Below are positions 1 to 6,164 of a DNA stretch of 8,029 bases, piece after piece. The position numbers and the translations under genes are program-made. Within the stretch, counting starts at the first letter, position 1, and the number at the start of each line of letters is the position of its first letter. Source of the DNA: Firm-04 sp045596625 (GTDB lineage: Bacteria; Bacillota; Clostridia; Oscillospirales; Ruminococcaceae); assembly GCA_045596625.1 (NCBI GenBank), contig JAZOCU010000078.1, positions 1 to 8,029 of the forward strand. The letters are read 5' to 3'. The notes under the pieces are model-generated. The model had not been told where the DNA came from. It saw only the letters and a program-made list of their open reading frames with translations, and made no database searches.

Positions 1-5
1 GCATA

Positions 6-87
6 TGCCAAAATTCATTTGGCAATATAATCCCACAGCTTACCGAAGCTCAAAAGCAGCCTTGTCAGGATATCGCAAGGCTGCTTT
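6..87. repeat. cluster of three short inverted repeats
   Basis: Three hairpin-forming repeats lie almost end to end. TGCCAAA (6-12) pairs with TTTGGCA (18-24); AGCTT (37-41) pairs with AAGCT (46-50); AAAGCAGCCTTG (53-64) pairs perfectly with CAAGGCTGCTTT (76-87) across an 11-nt loop. The third could terminate transcription weakly in either direction, although the T runs beside it are only three to four bases long. No complete gene is visible in 1-126. The gene that the third hairpin would serve lies outside the window or is lost. Confidence 0.6.
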
Positions 88-126
88 CTGATTGACTTAT
101 TCTGCCTGCTGTACTATCATTCTGGC

Positions 127-186
127 ATGGAAGAAGTGCAAAACGCCCGACAGGAAATGAACAGGACGAAGTATCAGGCGATATGA
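127..186 (+). pseudogene. possible C-terminal remnant of a tyrosine integrase
   Basis: A 19-codon open stretch from ATG 127 to TGA 184-186 reads MEEVQNARQEMNRTKYQAI. This resembles, from memory, the charged tail after the catalytic tyrosine in Tn916-type site-specific integrases of Clostridia, which often read like ...E.ENARKEM...F.AI. The frame stays open back to the TAA at 28-30, but the residues before the ATG look non-coding and no catalytic Arg, His or Tyr block is present. There is no Shine-Dalgarno. Placement 7 nt before a strong terminator is what the 3' end of a real gene would look like. It could equally be chance; no database search supports it. Confidence 0.28.
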
Positions 187-192
187 TACTTA

Positions 193-222
193 CGGCTCAC
201 TGCGGTGAGCCGCTATTTTTTT
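193..222 (+). terminator. Rho-independent terminator
   Basis: CGGCTCAC (193-200) and GTGAGCCG (205-212) form a perfect 8-bp GC-rich stem closed by a TGCG tetraloop. It is followed by CTA and a seven-base T run (216-222). It lies just after the TGA at 184-186 and just before the promoter at 235-263, so it separates an upstream unit from the next gene. Confidence 0.85.
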
Positions 223-234
223 GTCCGTTTTGAC

Positions 235-263
235 TTGATGAATTGGAAGGATTATGGTATAAT
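235..263 (+). promoter_or_regulatory. sigma-A-type promoter with extended -10
   Basis: A perfect TATAAT (258-263) is preceded by the extended -10 TG at 255-256 and, 17 nt upstream, by TTGATG (235-240; 4 of 6 matches to TTGACA). Transcription should start around 270, giving a short leader of about 20 nt before the AGAGGAG ribosome binding site at 274-280. This is the best promoter in the window and it decides the start of the following gene. Confidence 0.8.
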
Positions 264-288
264 GAGAAAAACGAGAGGAGAAGCTACG

Positions 289-801
289 ATGTCCATTGAA
301 TCCAAAATAAGTGCTGATGTATGCACTTTTCATATATCATCGCCTATACACATAGTACTCTATGGGTATCCGGAATACGATTATCTTAATCCCAATCTAA
401 AAGCTATTATGGATACTATGGGCATATACATTGATGCAGAAAAGCTATTTGACTTCTTCTTTGATCAAAAATCCGGCGAAGGCGACCTCTGGGTAATTGG
501 AAATCACAAAAACAACTGCATGGTGTTCAATCTTTACGCAGATCCGCATGATCAGATGGATGTCATTTCATTCGGTGTTATATGCAAAAAAGAGCATAGC
601 GATCGTATCTATGATCTGATGAGTGCTATGAAAGAGGAAACACAGAAAAAGCTCCGTTTTGCTTCGTATGACATTACAGAAAAAACCGGTCGGTTATCTG
701 CTGTATTAGCCGGTGAAAACGAATATACCACAGGTGCTTTTACGCAAAAGATCAGATATGCAGAATCATTCGCTGGTTTTTGTGCACAGAATAATATTTG
801 A
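289..801 (+). CDS. hypothetical protein, 170 aa
   Basis: I do not recognise this protein. ATG 289 is chosen because AGAGGAG (274-280) sits 8 nt before it and a strong promoter lies immediately upstream. The frame is open further up to a GTG at 205, but that start lies inside a terminator hairpin and upstream of the promoter. The product is soluble-looking: no signal peptide or membrane helix, mixed helix/strand composition, aromatic-rich (YGYPEYDY near residue 27, FDFFFD near residue 54) and acidic, with a charged helix (KEEHSDRIYDLMSAMKEE) around residues 100-118. It stands alone: the terminator at 193-222 lies upstream and a 203-bp repeat-bearing gap lies downstream. Its codons are more AT-rich than those of the minus-strand operon, which together with the integrase-like fragment nearby hints at an acquired cargo gene. 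That is inference. Confidence 0.75.
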   Translation: MSIESKISADVCTFHISSPIHIVLYGYPEYDYLNPNLKAIMDTMGIYIDAEKLFDFFFDQKSGEGDLWVIGNHKNNCMVFNLYADPHDQMDVISFGVICKKEHSDRIYDLMSAMKEETQKKLRFASYDITEKTGRLSAVLAGENEYTTGAFTQKIRYAESFAGFCAQNNI

Positions 802-807
802 AAAGAA

Positions 808-936
808 TACTACCCCGAAATCCTTAGTAGTAAAACACTCCGATTTCTACTACTATTTTACTACTAACGGCGTCCGCAATTTGCAAAGTCTTGCTCCGTT
901 TTGTAGTTTTCACCCCATTCTGTCAAATTGGTAGTA
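808..936. repeat. TACTAC-motif repeat cluster with 12-bp inverted repeat
   Basis: Five copies of TACTAC or its complement GTAGTA occur within 130 bp: 808-813 (+), 827-832 (-), 848-853 (+), 859-864 (+) and 931-936 (-). TTAGTAGTAAAA (824-835) and TTTTACTACTAA (856-867) form a perfect 12-bp inverted repeat around a 20-nt spacer. The two tandem forward copies are 11 bp apart, about one helical turn. The arrangement fits protein binding (integrase arm sites or a repressor operator) better than a terminator, since no T run follows. Its function is unknown. Confidence 0.6.
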
Positions 937-947
937 AGAAAAAATCA

Positions 948-983
948 CCCCGATAAGCCCTGCAAAACAGGGCAAAATGGGGC
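948..983 (+). promoter_or_regulatory. leader hairpin before the phosphatase gene
   Basis: GCCCTG (957-962) pairs with CAGGGC (968-973) around a CAAAA loop. An outer CCCC at 948-951 can pair with GGGG at 979-982 across unpaired A-rich bulges. The stem ends about 10 nt before the AAAGG ribosome binding site (991-995) of the gene at 1005, so it could affect translation. There is no T run, so it is not an obvious terminator. The stretch also carries near-repeats of the form GCAAAA-NNGG. Confidence 0.4.
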
Positions 984-1004
984 AAATCAGAAAGGAAAAA
1001 ACGT

Positions 1005-1472
1005 ATGATAAAGATAATGTTCGTCTGCCACGGCAACATCTGCCGTTCTCCCATGGCAGAAATGATCTTTGTACATATGCTTCGGCAGCGGGGACTGGAA
1101 TCACAATTTCATATTTCATCCTCCGCAACCAGCACCGAAGAAATTATCCGCGGGATAGGCAATCCGATTTATCCTCCGGCAAAAACAGAGCTGCAAAAGC
1201 ATCAGATCCCCTGTCATCCGCATCGTGCAACACAGCTCAAAAAAAGCGACTATTCCTGTTATGATCTGTTTGTTGGTATGGATGATGCCAATCTGCACAA
1301 TATGCGGCGGATCTTAGGTCAAGATCCCGAAGGAAAAATCCGCAGCTTTACCCATACGGACGGCACGCCTATCCGTGTAGCGGATCCATGGTACAGCGGT
1401 AATTTCTCTGCTGCTTTTCGGGATATCTATGAAGGCTGCTCCGTGCTGCTGGATACTCTTTCAAATACATAA
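1005..1472 (+). CDS. low-molecular-weight protein-tyrosine phosphatase
   Basis: This 155-aa protein should hydrolyse phosphotyrosine on proteins in the cytoplasm through a cysteinyl-phosphate intermediate. The P-loop at residues 8-16 reads CHGNICRSP, matching the family pattern C-x-G-N-x-C-R-S-P, with Cys8 the nucleophile and Arg14 the phosphate-binding residue. The general-acid motif DPW is at 127-129, followed by Tyr130. The length is normal for the family (about 150-160 aa), so it is probably intact and active. In other bacteria such enzymes often oppose tyrosine kinases that control capsule or exopolysaccharide export, but no kinase or polysaccharide gene is visible here, so the substrate is unknown. 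AAAGG at 991-995 is the ribosome binding site, 9 nt from ATG 1005. The gene is convergent with the ABC operon and shares its terminator. Confidence 0.95.
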   Translation: MIKIMFVCHGNICRSPMAEMIFVHMLRQRGLESQFHISSSATSTEEIIRGIGNPIYPPAKTELQKHQIPCHPHRATQLKKSDYSCYDLFVGMDDANLHNMRRILGQDPEGKIRSFTHTDGTPIRVADPWYSGNFSAAFRDIYEGCSVLLDTLSNT

Positions 1473-1474
1473 AC

Positions 1475-1524
1475 AAAAAGACCGCCTGTATGTGATAAGC
1501 ATCACATCAACAGGCGGCTCTTTT
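1475..1524. terminator. bidirectional terminator between convergent units
   Basis: CCGCCTGT (1482-1489) pairs with ACAGGCGG (1510-1517), and the inner arms ATGTGAT (1490-1496) and ATCACAT (1501-1507) extend the stem to 15 bp with a 2-nt bulge and an AAGC loop. CTCTTTT follows on the plus strand. On the minus strand TCTTTTTGTTT follows (complement of the A run around 1475-1479). It starts 10 nt after the phosphatase stop and lies 15 nt after the permease stop, so it ends both transcripts. Confidence 0.9.
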
Positions 1525-1532
1525 ATGTTGTA

Positions 1533-3554
1533 TTATTGATACAATCCCAGCCAGCATATCCAATCTATCGGGCGAAGAATGGAGATTCCGGTTTCACACA
1601 AGGCAGCCGGTAGCAAAAAGATCATCAAGCAAACCAGCAGTGCATTCTGTGGATTCCGACATCGGCTGCCGATCCAAGCCACCGTCAAAGCAAATAACAC
1701 AGCCGCAAGCATTCTTGCTGCCATAAACAGCAGAATGAAGCTGTGCAAGGAGATTGAAAACGGAATATCACGCAAAATTGCAATGCTGTGCATCGGTGCT
1801 TCGGTGAATGCAAATCCAATGGAATCTTCGATTCGCAGCGCATGGATCCCATACAATGCCAATGCCACGATACAGCTGAGTCCCGCAATCCAAAACAGCT
1901 TATTGCAGTTTCTGCCCCATCTGCCTCGTTTTGTACTGCGCAGCAATGGGATGGCTCCAAATTGATTTTCATATGCGCCAATACCGGAAAATAAGAAAAC
2001 CAGACACAACAGCAGCAACATGCCACAGCGTCGTACCCCTGCCGCTTCAGAAAACAAATGCACATAAGCATCTTGCCGGATCCACCATGCATCATAGCCG
2101 GTTTCCTCGGTATAATGGCGCACATCCAGCAATGCAGTCTGCACATCCTGATAACAATGCAGTTCATTCTCTGCCTGCGCCAGCTTACCTTGTGCTTCTG
2201 CAACAGCAAAATCCGAAAGCCCGATATCAATGGCGTGCTGCACTGAAATTTTGTATTGCTGTACATTGTTTTCCAATCTTTCGATACGATCCGCAATTTT
2301 CGTCAGCTTTTCATCGGTCACTTCGCCCTCATATTGCTCATAGATCTCCAGCATCCGATAATCCGTAGCGGTATAAAACATCAGATCTTGCCAAAGAGAA
2401 TAGCCCAAAGCTGCTGTGATCGCCAAGATCAGCAAGCCACGCTGGGCGATCAGTAGTTTTTTGCCCTCATTCCAAAACAAAGAATGACAGCCAAATCGAA
2501 CAGAGCACCATGCGCGAAGCTTTTCTCCATAAAACTGTAATCGGCTGCCTACGACAAAGGGATGCAGCATTGCAATACACACAACACAGCTCACTGCCAA
2601 CAGGATCAGCAGAATCATACAAGTGATAACACAGCTCTCAAACATCCCGAAAGGATGCGAAAACCAATTCAGATTACAATAATCCGTAAAGAACAGATCC
2701 GCATCCAACAAAGCAAAAAGATTACAGAACTTCGGATAATTGAATGCTACGGCAGGCACAATGAGTATATAACAAAGCAACTGTCCGCCCACTGTCAACA
2801 GCAATACAAGCGCAGAAAGAATCGGTTGACAAACAGATAACACAAGCCAAAACACCAATGCAATACAAAACACCGCAAACAGCTTGCAAATTCCCATGGC
2901 CACAAACCATTCTCCTACAGTCAAGGCGAAATGGCATTGCTGAAACTCCATGATAGATTGCAAGGGACGACCCAATACAGGATCTCCGAAATACATTCCC
3001 GAATATACCAGATCACTGCCCCAAAGCAGCAGCACACTCACTGCCGATACACTGAACAATGCCAGCATTCGCCAGAACATCAGCTGCCATCGTCCTTTTT
3101 TCGTGCAGCGCAGCATGACGCCGCACGCCGATCGCTGTGCACTTACCAACTCCATGACCAGCAGCAGCGGCGCAAGCAGCATCAAATAATCGGTGAGTGT
3201 AAAACCCAGCAATGCCCGTATCCCGTTATCTTCGCCCGATTGCAGCGTCAACTCGCCCAAAGACCGATAATCGGCGATCGTTTGTTCACGATTGCGTTTG
3301 ATATAATCGCTTTGCTGACCCAAAGAACCCAAAATGGATTGTGCCTGCGACTGCGCTGTGATATAGGACAAATATTGCTGATACCCTGTTGTAAGATAAA
3401 TCTCTGTCTGTTCAGAGCGCTCCTGAGCTTCTGCGGCATATTGCACAGACTCAGTACGACAGAAGCCCGCAAACAAAGCAAGATTCAATACTGCAAGCAG
3501 CAATAAGATCAACAGTGTTTTGGGGGATGTCCAGATTCGCTGCAATTCACGCAT
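1533..3554 (-). CDS. ABC-2-like transporter permease, tandemly duplicated
   Basis: A 673-aa integral membrane protein, the likely translocation subunit for the ATPase encoded just upstream. The start is ATG 3554: GGAGG (3565-3561) lies 6 nt before it, and it overlaps the ATPase stop by 8 nt (ATGCGTGA), so translation is probably coupled. An earlier in-frame ATG at 3590 would overlap by 44 nt and has no comparable site. The protein looks like two related halves. Each has an N-terminal membrane helix (about 13-30 and 372-388), a polar Q/E-rich extracytoplasmic segment (31-115; 390-505, with coiled-coil-like heptads about 412-482), then a membrane helix followed by a near-identical cytoplasmic loop: RCTKKGRW at 149-156 and RSTKRGRW at 539-546. 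More helices follow in each half. The second half is shorter at its C-terminus. ABC-2-type export is inferred from context and layout. Substrate is unknown. Confidence 0.85.
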   Translation of the reverse strand: MRELQRIWTSPKTLLILLLLAVLNLALFAGFCRTESVQYAAEAQERSEQTEIYLTTGYQQYLSYITAQSQAQSILGSLGQQSDYIKRNREQTIADYRSLGELTLQSGEDNGIRALLGFTLTDYLMLLAPLLLVMELVSAQRSACGVMLRCTKKGRWQLMFWRMLALFSVSAVSVLLLWGSDLVYSGMYFGDPVLGRPLQSIMEFQQCHFALTVGEWFVAMGICKLFAVFCIALVFWLVLSVCQPILSALVLLLTVGGQLLCYILIVPAVAFNYPKFCNLFALLDADLFFTDYCNLNWFSHPFGMFESCVITCMILLILLAVSCVVCIAMLHPFVVGSRLQFYGEKLRAWCSVRFGCHSLFWNEGKKLLIAQRGLLILAITAALGYSLWQDLMFYTATDYRMLEIYEQYEGEVTDEKLTKIADRIERLENNVQQYKISVQHAIDIGLSDFAVAEAQGKLAQAENELHCYQDVQTALLDVRHYTEETGYDAWWIRQDAYVHLFSEAAGVRRCGMLLLLCLVFLFSGIGAYENQFGAIPLLRSTKRGRWGRNCNKLFWIAGLSCIVALALYGIHALRIEDSIGFAFTEAPMHSIAILRDIPFSISLHSFILLFMAARMLAAVLFALTVAWIGSRCRNPQNALLVCLMIFLLPAALCETGISILRPIDWICWLGLYQ

Positions 3555-4422
3555 GATCTCCCTCCAAATACAAACGATACACATCCTCAAGGCCGATATC
3601 CTGTGCAGGAATGCATCCTATCGGCAAAGGATCGGCTGCAATACGCAGGGCAAAGCCCTGTTGATTCTGCTTGACCTCTCCTTTCGGATACTGCGCCTGC
3701 AGCGCCCTTATCTCTTCATAGCTGCCATAGAACATGCCGATTTTACCCTGTGCCGATGCGATCAAGTCCTGCGGCGATTCATGCGCCAGTAATCTGCCGC
3801 CTTTCAGCAGCATGACGCTGCCTGCCACGCATTCAATATCGCTGACCACATGGGTAGCAAGGAGCACGATCCGTTCTCTTGCAATATCCGCAATATGATT
3901 GCGCAATCGGATTCGTTCCTCCGGATCAAGTCCTGCAGTCGGCTCATCTAAAATCAGCACTTGCGGGTCTCCCAGCAGCGCAGCTGCCAACAGAACACGC
4001 TGCCGCATACCGCCGGAAAAGGTTCCGATTTTCCGATGGGCAACCGCTTCCAGATTGACAAGCTGCAGCAGCTGTGCGGTTTGTTCCTTTGCCTGCCGCC
4101 GCCGCAAGCCCTTCAGCGATGCCATATAATACAAAAACTGCCGTGCCGAGCTGTCCTCATATAAGCCCTGCAGCTGTGGTGTATATCCGATCAGGCTGCG
4201 CCATTTGGCACCCATCTTCAGTATCTCGGTGCCATTATAAAGTATATTGCCCTCTGTGCGCTTCATATGATCGGTCATCAGCTTCATCAGAGTACTTTTG
4301 CCTGCGCCATTGGCACCCAACAAGCCTGTTACACCCTGTTCCAATGTCACACTGACCGAATCCAGCGCAGTAAAACTGCCGTAATTTTTTTTCAGATTCT
4401 CAATGACCAGTTGATTTGCCAT
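3547..4422 (-). CDS. ABC transporter ATP-binding protein
   Basis: A 291-aa cytoplasmic ATPase that powers the neighbouring permease, presumably as a homodimer. All nucleotide-binding motifs are intact: Walker A GANGAGKST at 36-44, Q-loop Gln83 in TPQLQ, signature FSGGMRQR at 135-142, Walker B LILDE at 156-160 with catalytic Glu160, D-loop AGLDP at 163-167, and switch His191. About 80 C-terminal residues after the core carry no motif I recognise. The layout is that of ATPases paired with ABC-2-type exporters, often for drugs, peptides or lipid-linked substrates, but the motifs do not reveal the substrate. The ribosome binding site is AAGAAGG a few nt before ATG 4422. The stop overlaps the permease start. 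A 149-bp gap separates it from the upstream propeller gene, with no clear terminator, so it is probably in the same operon. Confidence 0.95.
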   Translation of the reverse strand: MANQLVIENLKKNYGSFTALDSVSVTLEQGVTGLLGANGAGKSTLMKLMTDHMKRTEGNILYNGTEILKMGAKWRSLIGYTPQLQGLYEDSSARQFLYYMASLKGLRRRQAKEQTAQLLQLVNLEAVAHRKIGTFSGGMRQRVLLAAALLGDPQVLILDEPTAGLDPEERIRLRNHIADIARERIVLLATHVVSDIECVAGSVMLLKGGRLLAHESPQDLIASAQGKIGMFYGSYEEIRALQAQYPKGEVKQNQQGFALRIAADPLPIGCIPAQDIGLEDVYRLYLEGDHA

Positions 4423-4571
4423 GTTCCTTCTTCCCTTTCATTTGATTGGGCGCGTTGCTCTTCGCTGTCTGTTTCGATTACCATGCGATGTCTTCGGGAG
4501 CATATGCGGTTTGCAGCCGCATCATTTTGGCTTCCCTTCGATCATCACAAATCAAGGGATGATATTGTCAT
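4423..4571 (-). other. 149-bp spacer with a small hairpin
   Basis: No convincing gene is here. ATGCGG (4504-4509) and CCGCAT (4517-4522) form a 6-bp hairpin with a 7-nt loop and no T run, so it is more likely an mRNA-processing or stability element than a terminator. I see no clear -35/-10 pair on the minus strand. This is the largest internal gap between the two membrane proteins and the ABC genes that could be independently regulated. Confidence 0.4.
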
Positions 4572-5975
4572 TCAATCATAACCGTAATCAAAACGGGATA
4601 AGCTGTATACCATTTCCCATTTGGGGTTGTCCGCAAGAATATCAGCAATGCTGCATCGAAACAGACCGTGACCTTGTATTTGCACATAGCAATCGGTATC
4701 ATCCATGGCAAGGCCGTATCGGGATAATAGTGCAAAATTGGGGAAAAGGGTTTTCAGCGCCTTCCCCTGCCGATCGTACAACGTCATTTTCGTTTCGCCT
4801 TCTGTTGCATCTACGGTCAATATATATGACCCATTGCACTGCATCCGCACCACATAACGGGTATCCAGCTGAACGGATTCACCGCTTTCCAGATCTTTTT
4901 GATACAAATAGTACCATTCCTTGATGTCTCGGTGTTCTGCGTCCTCGATATACACCATTTTGTTATCCATCACACGATACATATAGGCTTGCTGTTCCGC
5001 CAACAGCTCGCAGCAGCCTGTACGGGCATCAATGCGATAAATGCCGGAACGCGTATAGGTATCGGGCCATTGGGCATGGGGCTTTGCAAAATACACATAA
5101 TTCCCTTCTGCCATAAGGTTCATGGGTTCACTGCTACGCCAATCATCTTTCGGCTTTTCGCTGCTGCCCATAATGAATGTGAGTTCTTCTGCTGCAACAT
5201 CATACCGATAGATCCCATATGCATCGGGGGTTTCGTAGCCATCTAAATTCACGATCATCCAAAGCGCACCACCATGGGCGATCATATAGCTATGGCTCAG
5301 ATGCATTCCTTGCAGAGAACGCCCTTCAATCTCCTCCAGCACCGCCAATTCTTCCATTGCCGTTCCGTCGGGTGCATAGCGCATCAGTGTAATGGTCGAT
5401 TTCGGATCATTGCATTCATAAAGGGTGGGCTTGGAATATTTTTTTGCCACACCGTAAAGCGCATCTTCATAATACACGGCAGGGCCACCATGGTACGCAG
5501 TATTGGCAGCCATGCAATATTCATTGTAGTGGGTGCAGGCAGCGTCGGCGCAAACCACAACACTTTCGCCGCTTGCATTGTCTTTGTAATACAGCAAACC
5601 CGGAGCACTTTTGGAGTTTTCTGTCCAGGTTGCAGGGAGATCTTCTTTGGCAGAGACCAAATAATACCAGCCGTTTTCTGTCTGTATGATCTGGTCACAC
5701 TGGCTGAAATATGGGTCTTTCTGCACAAAGTGCATGGACGCCGCATCCGGTTGCCCTGTCAAGGTCGCATCAAACAGCGGTGCATCCGCATTCAGACCGG
5801 ATTGCAGCTTCTCCTCATCCGGAAAAGGCTGCTCTGTCCGGCTCAGTTCACCGCTCATACCACCGGGACGCAGATCGGCATCCTTGCGCAGCAGAAGCAC
5901 TGCACCCAAGCCGATCCCTGCCGCCAGACAGATGCTCAATGCTGCTATGACAACTCGTTTTGCTTTTGGTTTCAT
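4572..5975 (-). CDS. membrane-anchored propeller-like protein (short paralogue)
   Basis: A 467-aa single-pass protein. A short basic N-terminus (MKPKAKR) is followed by a membrane helix at about residues 8-29, then a 430-aa region that should lie outside the membrane. The ectodomain has repeating beta-propeller-blade-like strands: GIYRYD at 254-259, GIYRIDARTG at 311-320, LYQKDLESGES around 358-367, and NYVYF/CYVQI-type strands. It also has a C-x4-C-x-H-x4-C motif at Cys142, Cys147, His149 and Cys154. Cys16 in the helix is preceded by LSI, so it is not a lipobox. The ribosome binding site GGAAGGGAG is 8 nt before ATG 5975. It is a paralogue of the 540-aa protein at 6165-7787 but lacks that protein's cytoplasmic domain. 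The fold resembles Clostridial DUF5050-like propeller proteins; this is recalled, not searched. A role as ectodomain partner of the long paralogue or of the ABC transporter is inference. Confidence 0.85.
   Translation of the reverse strand: MKPKAKRVVIAALSICLAAGIGLGAVLLLRKDADLRPGGMSGELSRTEQPFPDEEKLQSGLNADAPLFDATLTGQPDAASMHFVQKDPYFSQCDQIIQTENGWYYLVSAKEDLPATWTENSKSAPGLLYYKDNASGESVVVCADAACTHYNEYCMAANTAYHGGPAVYYEDALYGVAKKYSKPTLYECNDPKSTITLMRYAPDGTAMEELAVLEEIEGRSLQGMHLSHSYMIAHGGALWMIVNLDGYETPDAYGIYRYDVAAEELTFIMGSSEKPKDDWRSSEPMNLMAEGNYVYFAKPHAQWPDTYTRSGIYRIDARTGCCELLAEQQAYMYRVMDNKMVYIEDAEHRDIKEWYYLYQKDLESGESVQLDTRYVVRMQCNGSYILTVDATEGETKMTLYDRQGKALKTLFPNFALLSRYGLAMDDTDCYVQIQGHGLFRCSIADILADNPKWEMVYSLSRFDYGYD
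5768..5945 (-). repeat. 178-bp block shared with 7412-7589 (copy A)
   Basis: This stretch encodes the membrane helix and juxtamembrane linker (about residues 11-69) of the short paralogue. It aligns without gaps to 7412-7589, with 19 mismatches counted by hand, about 89% identity. Outside the block the two genes diverge much more, which points to recent duplication with uneven divergence or to gene conversion confined to this block. Confidence 0.85.
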
Positions 5976-6038
5976 ATGGATTGCTCCCTTCCGTTTTTAA
6001 TCTACTGTATGGTATACAATCCAAAAAACCGATATCGT

Positions 6039-6161
6039 TCATTTCTCCGGTGCCATTTCTAAATTTGTATGCTTATACAAATCCGACAGCAACAATTTAT
6101 GCAATCTGCCAAACATCCTCCAATCATTCTCGCAAATACCCTTATTCTTTCTATCATCCAC
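6039..6161 (-). pseudogene. possible decayed cytoplasmic domain upstream of the short paralogue
   Basis: The 189-bp gap between the two paralogues holds a 40-codon open stretch on the minus strand, from GTG 6161 to TGA 6041-6039, in frame with the long gene just after its TAA. It has a protein-like composition, with ENDWRMFGRLHKLLLSDLY in its middle, but no usable Shine-Dalgarno. A weak match of NDWRMFGR to EDYRRIYR in the long paralogue's cytoplasmic domain suggests a broken copy of that domain. The last eight codons before ATG 5975, read in the same frame, also line up with those before the internal Met of the long gene (K-x-K-x-x-x-x-M in both). The alternative is ordinary non-coding spacer. 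Confidence 0.25.
6063..6082. promoter_or_regulatory. perfect AT-rich inverted repeat (possible operator)
   Basis: ATTTGTAT (6063-6070) and ATACAAAT (6075-6082) form a perfect 8-bp inverted repeat with a GCTT spacer, in the gap upstream of the short propeller gene. Size and symmetry suit a binding site for a dimeric regulator or a weak RNA hairpin. No T run follows on the minus strand. Confidence 0.4.
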
Positions 6162-6164
6162 GGC

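Noticed and set aside
205..288. GTG 205 as an earlier start of the 170-aa gene
   Set aside because: It lies in the terminator stem and upstream of the promoter at 235-263; ATG 289 has the proper ribosome binding site.
3555..3590. ATG 3590 as permease start
   Set aside because: It would overlap the ATPase by 44 nt and lacks a comparable Shine-Dalgarno; ATG 3554 has GGAGG at 6 nt and the usual coupled overlap.
4392..4484. 30-codon minus-strand frame (MVIETDSEEQRAQ...) overlapping the ATPase start
   Set aside because: Charged and superficially protein-like, but without a Shine-Dalgarno and running out of frame into the ATPase; probably chance.
4504..4522. Terminator between the short propeller gene and the ATPase
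   Set aside because: Only a 6-bp stem with no T run on the minus strand; it does not separate the operon convincingly.
5913..5930. Lipobox at Cys16 of the short propeller protein
   Set aside because: The residue before Cys is Ile, not Gly/Ala/Ser, and it sits in the middle of a long hydrophobic helix, so an uncleaved membrane anchor is more likely.
5274..6062. Long open frame on the plus strand (262 codons)
   Set aside because: It is antisense to the short propeller gene, has no ribosome binding site, and its composition is low-complexity Cys/His-rich, as expected of a shadow frame.
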